Shown here: positions 43,294-55,506 of the stretch, piece by piece
How the letters are laid out: each line of letters opens with the position of its first letter
Numbering within the stretch: the first letter of the stretch is position 1
From: Antrodiella citrinella
Taxonomy: Eukaryota; Basidiomycota; Agaricomycetes; Polyporales; Steccherinaceae
NCBI GenBank assembly: GCA_004802725.1
Contig: SGPM01000094.1
Location: 21,639-85,638 of the forward strand
Reading direction: 5' to 3'
DNA: 64,000 bases
Translations under genes and position numbers: made by a program
The notes under the pieces: generated by a model
Seen by the model: the letters and a program-made list of their open reading frames with translations, nothing else
The model's database searches: none
Told to the model about the DNA's origin: nothing

Positions 43294-46200
43294 TTACACC
43301 TTGACCCGCTTGTAGTAGAGCATGTAAGCTGGTTTGCCCTATATTGAACGGAACCCGGTGAGAAGGCTGGTAATAGAACGATGCAAGGCAGGTGACGTAC
43401 CACTACATCGGTCGGTTTCGCTTCTGAGATCTTACTATCGTCACAATACAACCACCGGCCCCCAGACGCAACGAATGCAGTATCTGATCACATTAATCAA
43501 TATCAACACACATACGTCAGAAAATAACAACTCACAATGACCGCCACTCAGCGTCCCATAATGATTCGTCACGCCGTACAAATCATATCTGTATGGCGGG
43601 ACCTGCGACCGAGGATCATCCGCATTCGTCGGTGCCATGCCCCCCACACCAGGTGGTAACGGCGGTGGCATGAAGTTAGTTAAGTCTAGACCTTTCAGCG
43701 GGAACTCGACCATGGTGTCTATTTTGTCCGTGAAATATCCGTTGACGGAGAAGCGCTTAAGCTGGATGAGCAGTACGGGTGGCAGACGAGACAGGGTGAG
43801 CTTCTTGGTCGCTCTCCTACTCTTCTTGCACTTCGGACATGACCTAATTCGTGGCATGAGATGAGATCAGTATGTGCGGACATAACCAGGCAAGATGACG
43901 TACCAGGCATCACCCTTCTCCAAGACTTCTTCCTTTACGAACGCCTGAAGACACGAGTGTAGGGATATCTTGTCCCGCTTTGATGGGAGGGGCAGCTGAA
44001 GGAACATAAAAGCGTTGTACGTCGTCGATGTCTGCACGCATCCTCATAAGTTCGAGTCACCATCAGCATAACGTTCGAACACGCTTACCTGGTGGCACGT
44101 CAGACACTCCAATCTGCTTTGATACTGACCCTGGAAGTAGTCCACGACGAGACTGTCCGACCGCATGCGATAGATGATCCATTCCTGTTCACTGGCCATT
44201 TGAATCGGAAGCTTCTCCAACTGCGCTTCGTGCTCAGGACTGGGTGTTGTATCTGGACGATGCAGCACCCGGTTCATGTCTTCGTGCAACTTGTCCAGCA
44301 GAATACTCAGGAACTCCTGACAATCGTGCTGCTCTGTCCCAGAGAACGCAGATGCATACGTACACAGCGTACGCTAAAGTCACGAGTGTGAGCCTGATGC
44401 AATCCGTGCATAGAATGATAAAAGACATACTCGGAAGGTAGTTGGCGACAAGAACCCAACATCGCTTTGCCACATATCCCGCAAGATAGCGGCAAAGGCC
44501 TGCGCCAGCGCACCTTTCGTGCCCTCCGAATTGACCATGTTCACCGCACTCTTCCACCGACCATCTACATCGAATATGTCAGTCCACGCGCATCGAAAAA
44601 TGGAACACGCTAATGATCGTACCTGTGAAGAACCGCGCAAACGGCACCGTCGCACTCAAGCATTGGATGGTCGAATTCATGTAACACGTGTTGCCCAGGT
44701 TCTTCAGTCCACTCGTTCCGATCTGAATATCCGCCCAATAAGTAACAGGATACTCTGACTGGATCGTAGGCGGTCGTGGTCCGGTCTGACCCTGCTGCAA
44801 CAGCCGCGGCCGGTTATCTTGTCGCTCCATACTGTGTGATGCGACGGCAGGTGGGGGACGAAGGATGTTGTGAGACGACAGGTCAGGATAGTCAATGGAA
44901 GGTCGTGCATTAATACCAGAGAGCGCTTCTTGTGACTGATCAATGTAGTCGGAGCGCCGTCGAGAGAGGGGGAAGGGGTTAATAGATGCCTGTGGAGGAA
45001 CCGAGACACCTCCGACGCGAGGCGAGGTTGGACCAAACGAAGACGAGCCAGAAACTTGAGGAGATATATTTCGTGAGAATGAAGGGTACTGGATGCTTGA
45101 ACCGTTTGCAATGGACGCAGAGACATGGTGGGTCTTCGTCTATTGACGAGTTTCAGAATGTAAGCAGAATACAGAAGTCAATACCACCTACGTATTCGGG
45201 TATTGCCGGCGGCGTGTATGATGAGATAGAGTTGGAGGATGGACGTGAGGCAAGGGCACCCCTGCGATTTAGAGGCCGCTTTGACAGATCAACTGGAGGA
45301 GGTCCCAAGGGCATTTCATTGCTGCTGGGCCTATCATGACGTTAGCAAGTGCGCACAGAAGTCAAACAGACCTGACTCACCGAGACGGCATCTGATCCGC
45401 GACGTTACTTGGCGGTATCCACATCTTATAACCAGTCGTCTCTGGCGGTATCGTAGCTGTCGACGTGCCTGACCTGCTACGACCAGATGCGAAACTCGAG
45501 GAGTCCGAGAAAGATGGCGAAAACACGGGTGATGAGACTGACTCGGCAGGTGCTTGTGAATGGCCAAGCGGGCGAGACGCAATTGGTGCGATGATTCCGT
45601 TGACACCATTGACACCAGATATTCCCAAACCGTTCACGGGGGGTGAGGGCGAGGATATTGACACGCCGTTGATACCGTTGGGGAAGCCGAACGAGCTTGA
45701 TGCTTCGTTTGACGTCTCCGCACCTCCTCTCGCAACTTCTGCATCACCAAACTCTTCTCTCCACGCACGCATGCCTCCGACCAGTAGCATGGGAATATTC
45801 CGCAGGATCTTCTGGAAGGACTGCTCATAGATTGCCCGCACAAGCGCACTGACCGGAGGCGAGTTGCTGATCGAATCGTTGTCACAGACAGCGACCAGAT
45901 CGAACTTGTCGCGGTTGGAGAAGAGAGTGGATTCGTGTCGAGGAGCGAGAGAAAGCGCGTCTTGAATAGTCTCGTACGTGACACTGGTGAATCATTAGCA
46001 TCGCAACGTGTAAGAGGAGAGAATAGCCTCACGTCTCTCGCAGAAGGACATAAGGTTCAATGCAGAGTATGGCGTCCGCTTTGATGTGTTCCGCCTCAAA
46101 CTCATGCCTCGGGCGGACATCTAGGATAAGTACTTTGAAGTGAGGTTTGTTCAGGTAATCTAGCAGAGTTCGTGGAAACAAGGCCTTGGGGAGTTGTTTG

Positions 46201-47418
46201 TCGGCAGTCGGTGTAAGAGCACCGGGAGGAATGAGAGGTGATCGGGATCCCTGATGATTGAGCTGGAGGTTGGACGGCTTACGAGGTACAACCGGAGAGC
46301 GCGGAGGTGCAGGGGACGCTGGTCGACTGACAAACGTGGTGTCAATGGTGATAGGAATAGGCGTACTTGAAGGTCGGGGCCCTGGATCTAATGGGATAGA
46401 CGGGAACGCCTTCGGTGCGAGCACTGGTGATGGGGTCCCATTGTAGATGGTCGCAGCCGGTGAGCCATTACCCTGTATCTCGTCCAACTCGTCGATTGAG
46501 GGAAATGCTTGGTTGAACTCCGAAACACTGAGGTGTGCCATGTGAGGGGATGACGACGCAGACGAGGTGGGTGATGTATCCTCCTTCCGGAAGCTAGAAG
46601 CGGGTATCAGGGTATGGGGCGAGGGTGACGTCGAGCTTGCTATGGCAGGAGAAGCGAGACTAGAAGACGGCGCGAGCGGAGGCGACAGGTCTTGTATCGA
46701 CAATCGGTTGGGACGAGCTGTTGGCACAGATGGCAGCTCACGGGAAATGCGTTTGGACGTCGATGTGTCCTTGAGTCCGTGGTCTTGCAGCATACGTAAA
46801 CGATCCGCAATACTACCACCTGACTTCATAGGACTCTCAACATCGTCTACTTCGGCTTCACTGCTGAAAGGTCAGAAGCCGGATGTCCGGGAAAAGCGAC
46901 TGACGTACCGCAGCTTTGCTTCTATAGCCTGTATTCTGTCCACAATACCCCGTCCTTCGCCCTACATGCTGTTCAGATCTCGGTCCATTGCGCAGTTGAA
47001 AGCTATACTCACCGTGGTGAAAGACGCAAGCTCCCGATTTAGCGGACCCTTCATCCCCTGCTGCTGCTTCTCCTGCCTTAGCTCTGGAGCCCCCATCGCT
47101 CGTGTTGTCAAATGGGCTACGATTGTCAGAGCCCTGAAGGCACCCTTCAGATCGCCATCGTTTTCCAGGGTCCCTGCCTTGGCTACTTGCTCTCGCATAG
47201 TCCGGAGGAGGGTCGGGGCGGAAAGCGAGCGCAGCAGCTGACACTGTTGTATGGCGGCCGATTTGATATCTGCTACCGTTTCACGATGGGTAGGAGGAGA
47301 TCCATTTTGCATTTCTGCGCGAGACAGAGCTCAGTTGAATGCACGATGTGGACGTGAGATTGTACGCACTCGGAGAGAAAATTGGTGGTGGAGGCGGCAA
47401 GACGGTGACACCAGGCAT
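43294..47418 (-). CDS. DOA4: Ubiquitin carboxyl-terminal hydrolase with rhodanese domain (Doa4/Ubp4/USP8-like)
   Basis: The start MPGVTVLPPPPPIFSP joins in frame across an intron to KMQNGSPPTHRE. The N-terminal helical segment (LLRTMREQVAKAGTLENDGD, about 47200) resembles the USP8/Doa4 N-domain. A long Ser/Pro-rich linker follows, then a rhodanese domain (KVLILDVRPRHEFEAEHIKA to IPMLLVGGMRAWREEF, about 46140-45760). Another Gly/Ser linker precedes the USP core: Cys box GTSGLKNLGNTCYMNSTIQC (about 44720-44660), HDCQEFLSILLDKLHED, zinc-ribbon cysteines CLTCHQ and CPKCKK, His box YGTLSGGHYTAFV, ending KPAYMLYYKRVKV and TAA 43296-43294. Doa4 recycles ubiquitin from endosomal cargo and proteasome substrates. 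Both catalytic boxes look intact. About 15 exons. Confidence 0.9.
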
Positions 47419-47849
47419 GAGCCCTGAGGAAACGGCCGCTCGTGGACTCGACTGTCTTACGTTTGTGTCGGTCCTTTACGCTTCAACCTCGAGAAAGATA
47501 TGCAGAGGTCACCGAAGATGTTGTAGAAACATGAAAGTTGGGAATGAAAGTGGACTGCGACCGACTCGGCGCGCAGGCGGCAGGAGCTTCCCGTTTTGGG
47601 CACAATATCGCGACACTGGAACACACGAACGAACCTCTCTGGTGAACTTCGAGTGATAGTGCTTAGTATAAATGTCAAATAAATACATGCAAGGAGTCTA
47701 TGACTATAAGATACACCAGGGCATAACAGACCTGCTTTAGAACACATTTAATATTGGAGGAATTCGAAGACCTGCGGCCTACTATTTATGCCGACGTCTG
47801 ATTTGTCGATGCCTTGAGCACCGCTATCTCAGCTTGCGCTTGCTGATAC
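47419..47849. other. Intergenic with possible lost 3' end of the coiled-coil gene
   Basis: On the reverse strand at 47847-47786 a +1 frame reads YQQAQAEIAVLKAS, matching the C-terminus of the paralogue at 55507 (YQAAQAEIAALKAS). Otherwise empty. Confidence 0.6.
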
Positions 47850-48966
47850 TTACAGAGTCCTATGTTCCTCGTACTTTTCTTTGTACGACCGTGTGGCCTC
47901 TCTTTGTACCCGCAGTTCTCCTTCGAGAGCTTTGTTCAGCACCTCCTCCGATTTCAGGCGCGATTCTAGGATTTCCATGAGCTCCCTCAGATTACCCAGC
48001 CGTATACGCTCGATCCGTTCGGACGACTTCTCCTGCGACTGTAGAAGCGATTCGAATGACTTCTCCTGCGACTCTAGCCGTGTCTTCAAACTATTCTCCA
48101 ACCGTTCGAAGTGCTCCTTCTGCGACTCCAGCCGCGCCTGCCAAGCCCTGTCCGATCTCCCAGATGCTTCCCCTACTACAACCGCATGCCGGTTCATCGC
48201 CTTCACGCACTCTCGCTTCATCTGCTCTTCCCTCGCCCTGGAAGCCTTTACCAGGGCTTCTGCCTCCTTGAGCCGTTTCCGCAGCTCCCATTCAACACGC
48301 ATGTCAACCGACACTGTTCAATAGTATGGTCATCAATAAATTATCCAATACCTCTTCTGGGAGATATGACATACCCGTTATATCATGTCCTTGGATGACA
48401 GAGGGACTTGAGCTGGTCGAGTCTTTAGATGTAGTATGCACCTCCATTTCAAGTTCGAACGATTCTAATGTGTCTTTCCGGTTTATAACAACTGATGGGT
48501 CACGACAGAATGGTAACGGTGAGTTTTCTGCAATGTATATGACGATAACACAGGCAGAAAACTCACGACGATGCCGCGACACGGAACCCGACACTGGTTC
48601 CTCATCCAAATATAGCGGAGGTACGCTGCCAGTACCGTCACTGGCAGTGGCACATTGGATACCAGGGACTGAAGGTGTGGAATAGCAGTCTAAGCTGACG
48701 AAAGTGTGATGGACAGCGAACAACATACCTCTCATCTTCCCTTCGATGATACGTACAACTCGTCGCTGGCCACTACTACCATTCACGCAGTAAGCGTCGT
48801 TGACATCGTCGGAAACGGAAGTGGCGTTATGCATCACAACTGCAAGAGGCGACCTATTGGCAGGACCCGTACGACGTCCTGGGCCACTTCGTCCAGAATG
48901 GCTAAAGAGATGGGGAACTTGTCGTTTGAGAGCTGTGGTGTGTGATGGGGTGTTTTGGGAGTCCAT
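47850..48966 (-). CDS. Coiled-coil protein of an unrecognised family, copy A (frameshifted C-terminus)
   Basis: The start MDSQNTPSHTTALKRQVPHL (ATG 48966-48964) is followed by short exons and a long last exon (about 48313-47850) of charged heptad-type sequence (RLKEAEALVKASRAREEQMK, then ARLESQKEHFERLENSLKTR, FESLLQSQEKSSERIERIR). The N-terminal block TALKRQVPHLF is shared with the gene at 55507 on the other strand, as is the plan of middle exons plus C-terminal coiled coil. No known domain is seen. The frame ends at TAA (47850) just where the paralogue continues YQAAQAEIAAL; the equivalent residues are present here in the next frame, so a 1-nt shift seems to have clipped about 20 residues. 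A coiled-coil scaffold or self-associating protein is likely; function is unknown. Confidence 0.6.
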
Positions 48967-49716
48967 GTAGCAGAAATGTCGTTTCTTAGCTCTTTAGGTT
49001 CAAGCACCCCCACAAACGCGTTGAACAGGACACCGTGTGTCACAGCGTTCGGCCTGTCTGGACGAACCGGACGTCTCTTGTACTAGTAATATTGTTGGAG
49101 GATTGAGGTCAAGAACCTGGCCGCTAATTATAACTACTAGTAAGTAGTACTAACGAGCCTGACTCGCCACAGTGCTACCTGTAACATGCCTGAAAGCATG
49201 TTGGACATCCTGTTCTCCGTCTCTTGCAGTAGTATATTTAGTGAGGTTGATTCTTTGACTGTGGAGATGCTCAACGACACCGCACTCAAGTTTCCTACAA
49301 AAGATGATAGTAAGCGCCCGCTATACTCGCGCCACGACCTTCAAGTTCCGATGACTTTTTATCGACATCAACAGATCACAACCCGTTGCGATATAAAGAG
49401 AACAGAACACTGGTTTGGGTTCGGGGATATTGTGAGATGTTACATAACTTGTCGCTTTCACCGTCGTCTCACGCGCTCGTTGCCAGCCTCAGGTGAGATC
49501 ACAGCTCTTCCATGCTCTGACAGACTGGTAATGACAACTGCGGCATCTCATCCCCCCTGGCTGCTGTGCACAGCCTTTGCGTATTGCATTTATGCACGTT
49601 CGATACTAGGAATGATGCACGATACCTTCAACCTTTCTGTTCACTTCCACATCTTGGTCAAAGCGTTGAGCTCATTTTGTTGTCTGACTGGCGCCAGATA
49701 CTCTCTAGCAGCGTAG
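48967..49716. other. Divergent intergenic region with an uncertain open frame
   Basis: An ATG-started frame of 176 codons runs from 49186 to the base before the GRDP gene start (+). It is Cys/His-rich with no recognised motif and no intron, and may be chance. It also holds promoters for both neighbours. Confidence 0.35.
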
Positions 49717-52319
49717 ATGCCTTCGAAACCGCTCCCAAATGTCCCGGACGACAAGGAAGACGACACTGCGCAGTCTATCTTCGACCCTCCGCCATCCTAC
49801 TCTTCCCATTCACCCGCCTACCGAGCTCCGGGCACGTCCGACCTCAAATCACCGTTCCCCTCTGCACTCGTCCAACTGCAGTACATCAAAGCCCACTTGA
49901 GCCTCCTGTGCGCGTTCAGGAACCTTAGAGTGAGGTTGATAGAGACTCCGGCGGAGAGCTTGCCGAGATGGGTTGGCGGGAGTGGGATCGCGTATCGGTG
50001 GGAGATATTGGTGTCTTTGGCTGTGGAAAGGTACGTTTGGGAATCACACTATAGACCGCAGGAGCGAAGAGCATACAGGGCCCAATGATCTGATACGTTT
50101 GCTATACAAGGTTCCAATTGTATGTGGAAGCGACACAGGCGTTGTCCAAGGTGTCCAGCGTCATACCACCCATAGACGTTCTCATGGTATGGCATGCCTA
50201 TATGCTGAATCCGAGGTACGTCTGTCCGCTATCGATATGTCGTAATGGCTGTGAATGAGATCATGTTCACAGTTGGTATGCGGAAGACTGTGATCGAATA
50301 GCCATGCTGAAGACCTTTGAAGACGTCCGTGGGGACCTAATCTCTCTGCTGGTACGCACCTTCCCTGCTGCTAGAATCGTCACCCTACCAAGCTAACCGT
50401 TTCCTCTACAAGCTTCGAGTTGGCGACATCTCAATTTACGAGCCCTCAGAACCCGACACCCTAGCGTGGCAGAACCTCACGCACACGCCGTATGATGTGT
50501 TCGACGCGTTCAACTCGATGTCAGAGCACAAACTTACCTGTCCACTCTGTCTTGGCCAAGTACCGACTCGTGAGAATACCATTATACAGAGGTTTACGTG
50601 TTTGCTGACTTGAAGTGGCTCAGCATTTCAGATATCGCGTTCCAGCGGATACTTCGATGAGCATCTGTTCATGACTTGCATTCACTGCAAAGAGTTCATC
50701 ACTCGGGACAGATTGGCCATTCTCAAGTTGGTGAAAGACCTTCTTCGTCATAAGAGAGGTGTCGACAGAAGTTATCTTGCGTAGGTGCATACGATTTTCA
50801 TACTTTGGTTGTTGTTCACGAACAGATGGTACTCAGAGGAACATTGCGCACATCATCTACGACTGCGGATACCATTACCGCTGCACGCATTGCAGATACT
50901 TTCCTGCATCATCCTGAACTAGAACGATCGTTCAAATTAGACGTGCGTAGTCGCGGTCCACGTCAATATGCCAGTCGTGTTCACGCCGAATATCGGTTTT
51001 AGGATGACTCTGAAACGATCAGCGAGATCATGTCCACAACGGACGGTCGGATATCAGTTCTACAGTCAATGATAGAAAAGAGCATCAAGCCAGTCGACGC
51101 CCCAAGGTGGATACTCAATCTTCCGATCGTTATCGTAGCTCTAACAACCCTCCGGTCAGATTCGAGAAGATGTGGAGCGCGTACACCGACGACCGACCCT
51201 TTTCTCTTGATCTTTCAGGCGCTGTCATTCGGCAATGCACATTCGTGGAGAAGATGTACGACCTGGGTTGGACCCAGTCGGGATTTTTCGACAACCCGGC
51301 AGATGAGCTGGTGCTGGTGCACGCGTCGGCGAGGTATCATGCGTGCGTCTTGTCTGTATTCCTCCGCTGTCAAGCTATTGAGTGCGGAGATATAGGTTCT
51401 TGGATTTAATGAAGCTGAATCCCGGGGCGTTCTTGGTACCGACCCTGGACATTGATTTGGTGTGGCATACCCACCAGTTGATGGGCAAGACATATGGAAC
51501 GGATTGCAAGAAGTTTGTCGGGCGGTACATTGACCAGTGAGCGACTTTTTTTTGTATCAGCGTCGTCTACGGGTAGCCGTTGATCTGAGGTACAGTGACG
51601 ACAAAGTGAACGACGTTACCCTGACCAATGCACTCGACAACACATGTCGTATCTGGCAGGTACGTAGACTACCCACCGTCTACCTTGATATTATGATACA
51701 AGCTTTTCAGCAGCACCAGTATGGCGTCCCGTACACACATTGTGGCTGCCCTCTTCCAGAATCTACGATCGGCGACCGTCTGTCCCGCCTCACCCGCCGT
51801 CTCACCCCCACCGCGACCACCTTCGGACCTATATCACCTCCCCTCTCCCCCCCTCTATCCCGACCTGACGTTCTATCCGCTACACACCCATCCGACCACT
51901 CCGCATACGCTTCTGATTTATCCATAGCCGTCCAAGCGCGGTATAGGCTCCAGGACAAGATCTTCAAACGGCAGAGACGCGACGAGAAGCGGGTATCGAA
52001 AGGCGAACTGGACATCGATGCGTACAACCGTGGGCGCGAGCACCAGGTGGCGTTTCTATACCCCGTGCCGCTGTTCCCGAGAGCGGTGGTAGAGCGCGCA
52101 GCGGCGAAGAAGGTGCAGAGTCCGGCGGATGCTGGCGTGAGTAGTGGATCACTTGGTCTGGACGGACCGGCGGATGTAAGCGCGGTATTGGCTGCGGTGG
52201 ATGGTGGGAATGTGATTATTTGCTCTGATGTTGCGGGTGATCATGGGGGCTCTGGATGTGGGGGTGGAGGAGGATGCGGTGGTGGTGGAGGCTGTGGAGG
52301 AGGCTGTGGTGGGAGCTGA
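49717..52319 (+). CDS. GRDP-like protein (DUF1399) with Gly/Cys-rich tail
   Basis: The start MPSKPLPNVPDDKEDD opens a multi-exon gene. The conserved parts are KAHLSLLCAFRNLRVRLIET, VWHAYMLNPRWYAEDC, LTCPLCLGQVPT (a CxxC pair), YFDEHLFMTCIHCKEFITRD, FVEKMYDLGWTQSGFF and the hallmark LVPTLDIDLVWHTHQLMGKT. VWHxxxLxP and DLVWHTHQL are the DUF1399/GRDP signatures. The last exon ends in a low-complexity tail of Gly runs interrupted by Cys (52240-52316), the glycine-rich domain that names the family. Plant GRDPs affect osmotic stress and auxin responses; in fungi the function is unknown. TGA at 52317-52319. Interior exon borders are approximate. Confidence 0.82.
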
Positions 52320-53022
52320 ACTCTACGTCTCTTGGATAGCGCTCTTGCATGAGTTATGGACTAAAGTTTCTTCCCTCCATTTGGTTCGTTTTCATATTTT
52401 TACCTCTTTGACTGCTCTCTACAGGTGTATAGGTAATGCTTGGTATATATGGGCGGCAACTTGTGTAGGGCACGTCATGCAACATGTTCTCCGATCGGCA
52501 TGCTTCTTCAGTGAAGCACATCATGATAGAATGTGATATTGAAGGTCAAAAGGGTCTTGATTCTGGAGTGATTGTCTTCAAGATGGTGCAGGGACTTTAT
52601 TGCGAACATTATCGAAAGTTCTTCTCGATTTCACCTGCCATTTCCTGGTCCGGATGATCGCTTGTCGAATTGACTATCGTCACCGAGGCCGAAGTCTGCT
52701 CCAATTCTGCATTTTATTGGGTATCAAAATCACACCCAGACCGAAACGTCGCTCAGAAAGCAGACAGTGGCAGTTGGATGTGGCGAGGCGTTGAAGGTGA
52801 TCGGGCATAGTGCGCAGGTATCCGGCAAACGCCGCGCCTGCCCTAAAGAGCGGGAACCCAGGTGAACGCGCTCATTTGACGCGTCTTTTTCAATTTATAT
52901 CTCAACCCGTCATCACCTCCGCCACCCAAAAGGATCTGCCATCCACATACCCCGAAAAGCTCAAGCAGCACCTCATCTTATACCGTTGTACTCATTTATC
53001 ATCTCACTTATTATTTTACAAA
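52320..53022. other. Intergenic region and promoter of the proline-rich gene
   Basis: TTTATATC at 52894-52901 lies about 125 bp upstream of the ATG at 53023 and may be its TATA box. No gene seen elsewhere. Confidence 0.4.
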
Positions 53023-53730
53023 ATGGGCAGACCTCTTTATTCCTCTATTTCCACCGCAGCTGCCACATCTGCACCCACACCGCCAGATGTCACCATTCGG
53101 ACGGTCCCCGATGCAGTACCCGATGTTCCAGAGGTACACAAGTGGTCCTACTGGAATGCGTTCGATCCCGACGCCGATGACTTCTTCAACGGTCCGAACG
53201 CCGTCTATGAGGCCTTCGTCGACCCTTCGTCACTACCACCCCTCAGGGAGGAGATTGCGTTGGAGGAGGCGGGAGACGTGATGACGGTGTTGGGGAGAGC
53301 CGGACAGATGGAGAGGTGGCCTTCTCCGCTGTCGACCGAAGACGGCACCAGCGGACGCACGACACGGTCCCCATACCCATTCGAGAGCGATGAAGACAGC
53401 GAAGACGAGGTCATCACGGCATCTGACGCGTCTTTGCCCTCTCGTCCTGTCATTCGACGCGTCCTTACGCCTGTCTTGGTCCCTGAGGAGGTGGAAGAGG
53501 ACAGGCCCATCACACCCCCGCCTCGTCCCAACACCCCTCCCGCTGTCGCGAACCCTATCTTGTACACTCCCTCTCCTCCACCTACCGTCACCCCACGTCT
53601 TTTCACGTGGGCACCTCGCAACGTCATCCCGGCCTCTCCGCTTCCTAATCGCAGTGCGCGCATGTCCGTAGGGCACCTTTCGCCCACCGCTTACGTCCGC
53701 CCTGTCATCGTCAATCGCATTCGCGGTTGA
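53023..53730 (+). CDS. Proline-rich acidic orphan protein
   Basis: A single-exon 235-aa frame starting MGRPLYSSISTAAATSAPTP. An aromatic block WSYWNAFDPDADDFFNGPNA is the only compact, conserved-looking part (about residues 45-70). The remainder is Pro/Ser/Thr-rich with acidic clusters (YPFESDEDSEDEV) and several TP/SP sites, and ends VRPVIVNRIRG. The frame is open upstream to 52810, but the ATG at 53023, about 125 bp after a TATA-like site, fits best. I recall short agaricomycete proteins with a similar start and WxxFDPDSDxFF block but know no function. It is likely intrinsically disordered, possibly a phosphorylated adaptor. Confidence 0.65.
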   Translation: MGRPLYSSISTAAATSAPTPPDVTIRTVPDAVPDVPEVHKWSYWNAFDPDADDFFNGPNAVYEAFVDPSSLPPLREEIALEEAGDVMTVLGRAGQMERWPSPLSTEDGTSGRTTRSPYPFESDEDSEDEVITASDASLPSRPVIRRVLTPVLVPEEVEEDRPITPPPRPNTPPAVANPILYTPSPPPTVTPRLFTWAPRNVIPASPLPNRSARMSVGHLSPTAYVRPVIVNRIRG

Positions 53731-54109
53731 GCAGGCTCGCTCATTCACGTCGGCGCACGTCGCTGTGCTTCCGCTATTTACCTTTCCATCCACCCATCGG
53801 ACGAGATCCTCTACGCTCCTTCCCCCACCTTGTTTATCGGTTAACTTGCTTTGCTTGTTTGTTGGCTTGCTTCCGCTATTTCTCGTCCATGCTTGCTGCG
53901 TAGTCTAGAGTCTAGACAAAAGTACACGTTACGCTACCGTATGGTTTTCTGTTATGCTATCTGTGCAATTATAGTGCTGTATCTACGTAGAGATCTGCAT
54001 ACTCGAAGTCTGGACTTGCATTTACTTTGCTCCTTTGGATCGACGATCTTACGATCGGGTTCAATCAAGTCCGAGGCGCCCATGGACATACGTGCCGAGG
54101 CAACGATCC

Positions 54110-54421
54110 AGTTCGAGTCATGTTCATATTTGATCTTCCCTCAACACGCAATTTTCGCGCACAAATCTAAGGACGCCGGAGGATTAGACAGAAACCTCCT
54201 AGAGAAAGGACCAAGTGGTACATAGACAATCGTACAATGTGTGAGCCCGGGCCACCCGGGCCCGCACGGTCAACTGTGGCGTACGTGCTTTGACCTCGAG
54301 ATGGCGCGTGGTAACGGTTCATTCGCAACATGGTAAGCAAAACGGTCCAATCTGATGCATCATAGTCCTACAACGCACCCCTCGAGGACCCAAACTCTGC
54401 AAGGGTCAAGGAACTAAGGAC
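54110..54421 (+). repeat. Diverged tandem duplication, copy 1
   Basis: Shares with copy 2, in order: GTTCGARTCAT, GCGCACRAATCTRARGACGC, GAGAARGGWCCAAGTGGTAC, GGTCAACTGTGGCGTA, GCTTTGACCTC, TCGCAACATGG, ACGGTCCAATCTGATGC and CTCGAGGA. Offset is about 326 bp at the start and 350 bp at the end, so small insertions occurred. It contains an extra GCCCGGG/CCCGGGC palindrome around 54247. Confidence 0.85.
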
Positions 54422-54435
54422 ATGCATCCGAGTCG

Positions 54436-54771
54436 ACGTTCGAATCATCCTGTAAAAGATCCTCTCTCATTGCGCAACATTAGCGCACGAATCTGAAGAC
54501 GCTGGAGAAGCAGAGATTACCAAAATCATCCTTGAGAAGGGTCCAAGTGGTACGGCAGCCAGATGACCGTGCAATGTGCGAGCCTGGGTCTGGCACCGTG
54601 ACGCTGCTCGACTCGGAGGTCAACTGTGGCGTATGCGCTTTGACCTCAAAATGCCGCGTGGGAGCAGTTTACTCGCAACATGGAAAGAACGACGGTCCAA
54701 TCTGATGCTTCTCAACTCTGCAAAGTGCGCCTCGAGGATCTAGACCCGCGAAGGTTCAAAGAGCTAGGACC
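54436..54771 (+). repeat. Diverged tandem duplication, copy 2
   Basis: Second copy of the 54110-54421 unit, recognised by the same ordered blocks. Each copy starts with a GTTCGANTC box that resembles a polymerase III B-box, but no A-box or tRNA fold is evident. Confidence 0.85.
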
Positions 54772-55506
54772 ACAAGTGGACCTCACGTTATGCATGCCTC
54801 AAGCCTCATCGACGGAGATCGTCACAAACTAGGCATAAGCCTTCCGTGGGTCAATTTGTCTCAAGCTGATAGTCGTCCGATTTAGAATCTTGACTCGTCT
54901 TGAGACCTGAAGCAGTAAGAGGTTGGGCAAGAACAACGACGTCGACAGGCTCGCATAAACCACCGAACATCCGAGTCGTTGTAAAACAATTTTTTCACGG
55001 TGCTTGGCTGGCATTAAAAAGATATGAGGGCGTTCTGATCTACCAAACATTGACCTGCAATTATAAGCGAGGCGAACGACGGAGACCAGGAGACAATTGA
55101 GGGTGGTGAGTATTTGTTCTTTCGGCTGGATGATCCTATGAGTCTCTGGTCGTCAGATGGAACACAATGAAAAGGATTGCGGGTAACTAGAAAACAATAT
55201 GACAGTCTACGCGACCAGAACTAGTACTGGTTACGACAGTACTAAGAACAAGAGCAAAGAACACGCAAAGCGGTCGTTGGCCGGAAAGTGCCGGCCCGGG
55301 TTTGTTCATCTTGTTGGATTACCTTTTTTGGACGATCAGTGTACGTGAACTTAGGCGAAATGTTGCTTTCAATCGTGCCACCACACTCAGACCCTCGCCA
55401 TTCCTCTTGTATCGTGTTCTACGCGTTTTCAGGGTCTTAGAAGACACCCACACGTCCAAAGAGCTACTAAACAAACCGTACTGCTATAATAACATCACCC
55501 GCCAGT

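Larger units (their letters stand above)
53731..55506. other. 1.78-kb gene-free region carrying a diverged tandem duplication
   Basis: No coding gene is recognised. The region holds the two direct repeats listed separately (54110-54771) and the promoter of the coiled-coil gene at 55507. Confidence 0.55.

Noticed and set aside
49186..49716. 176-codon + frame just upstream of the GRDP gene
   Set aside because: No recognisable content or exon structure, unusual Cys/His composition; left as an uncertain intergenic frame.
54247..54263. GCCCGGG/CCCGGGC palindrome as a transposon end or terminator
   Set aside because: Only 7-bp arms, present in just one copy of the tandem unit, with no target-site duplication seen.
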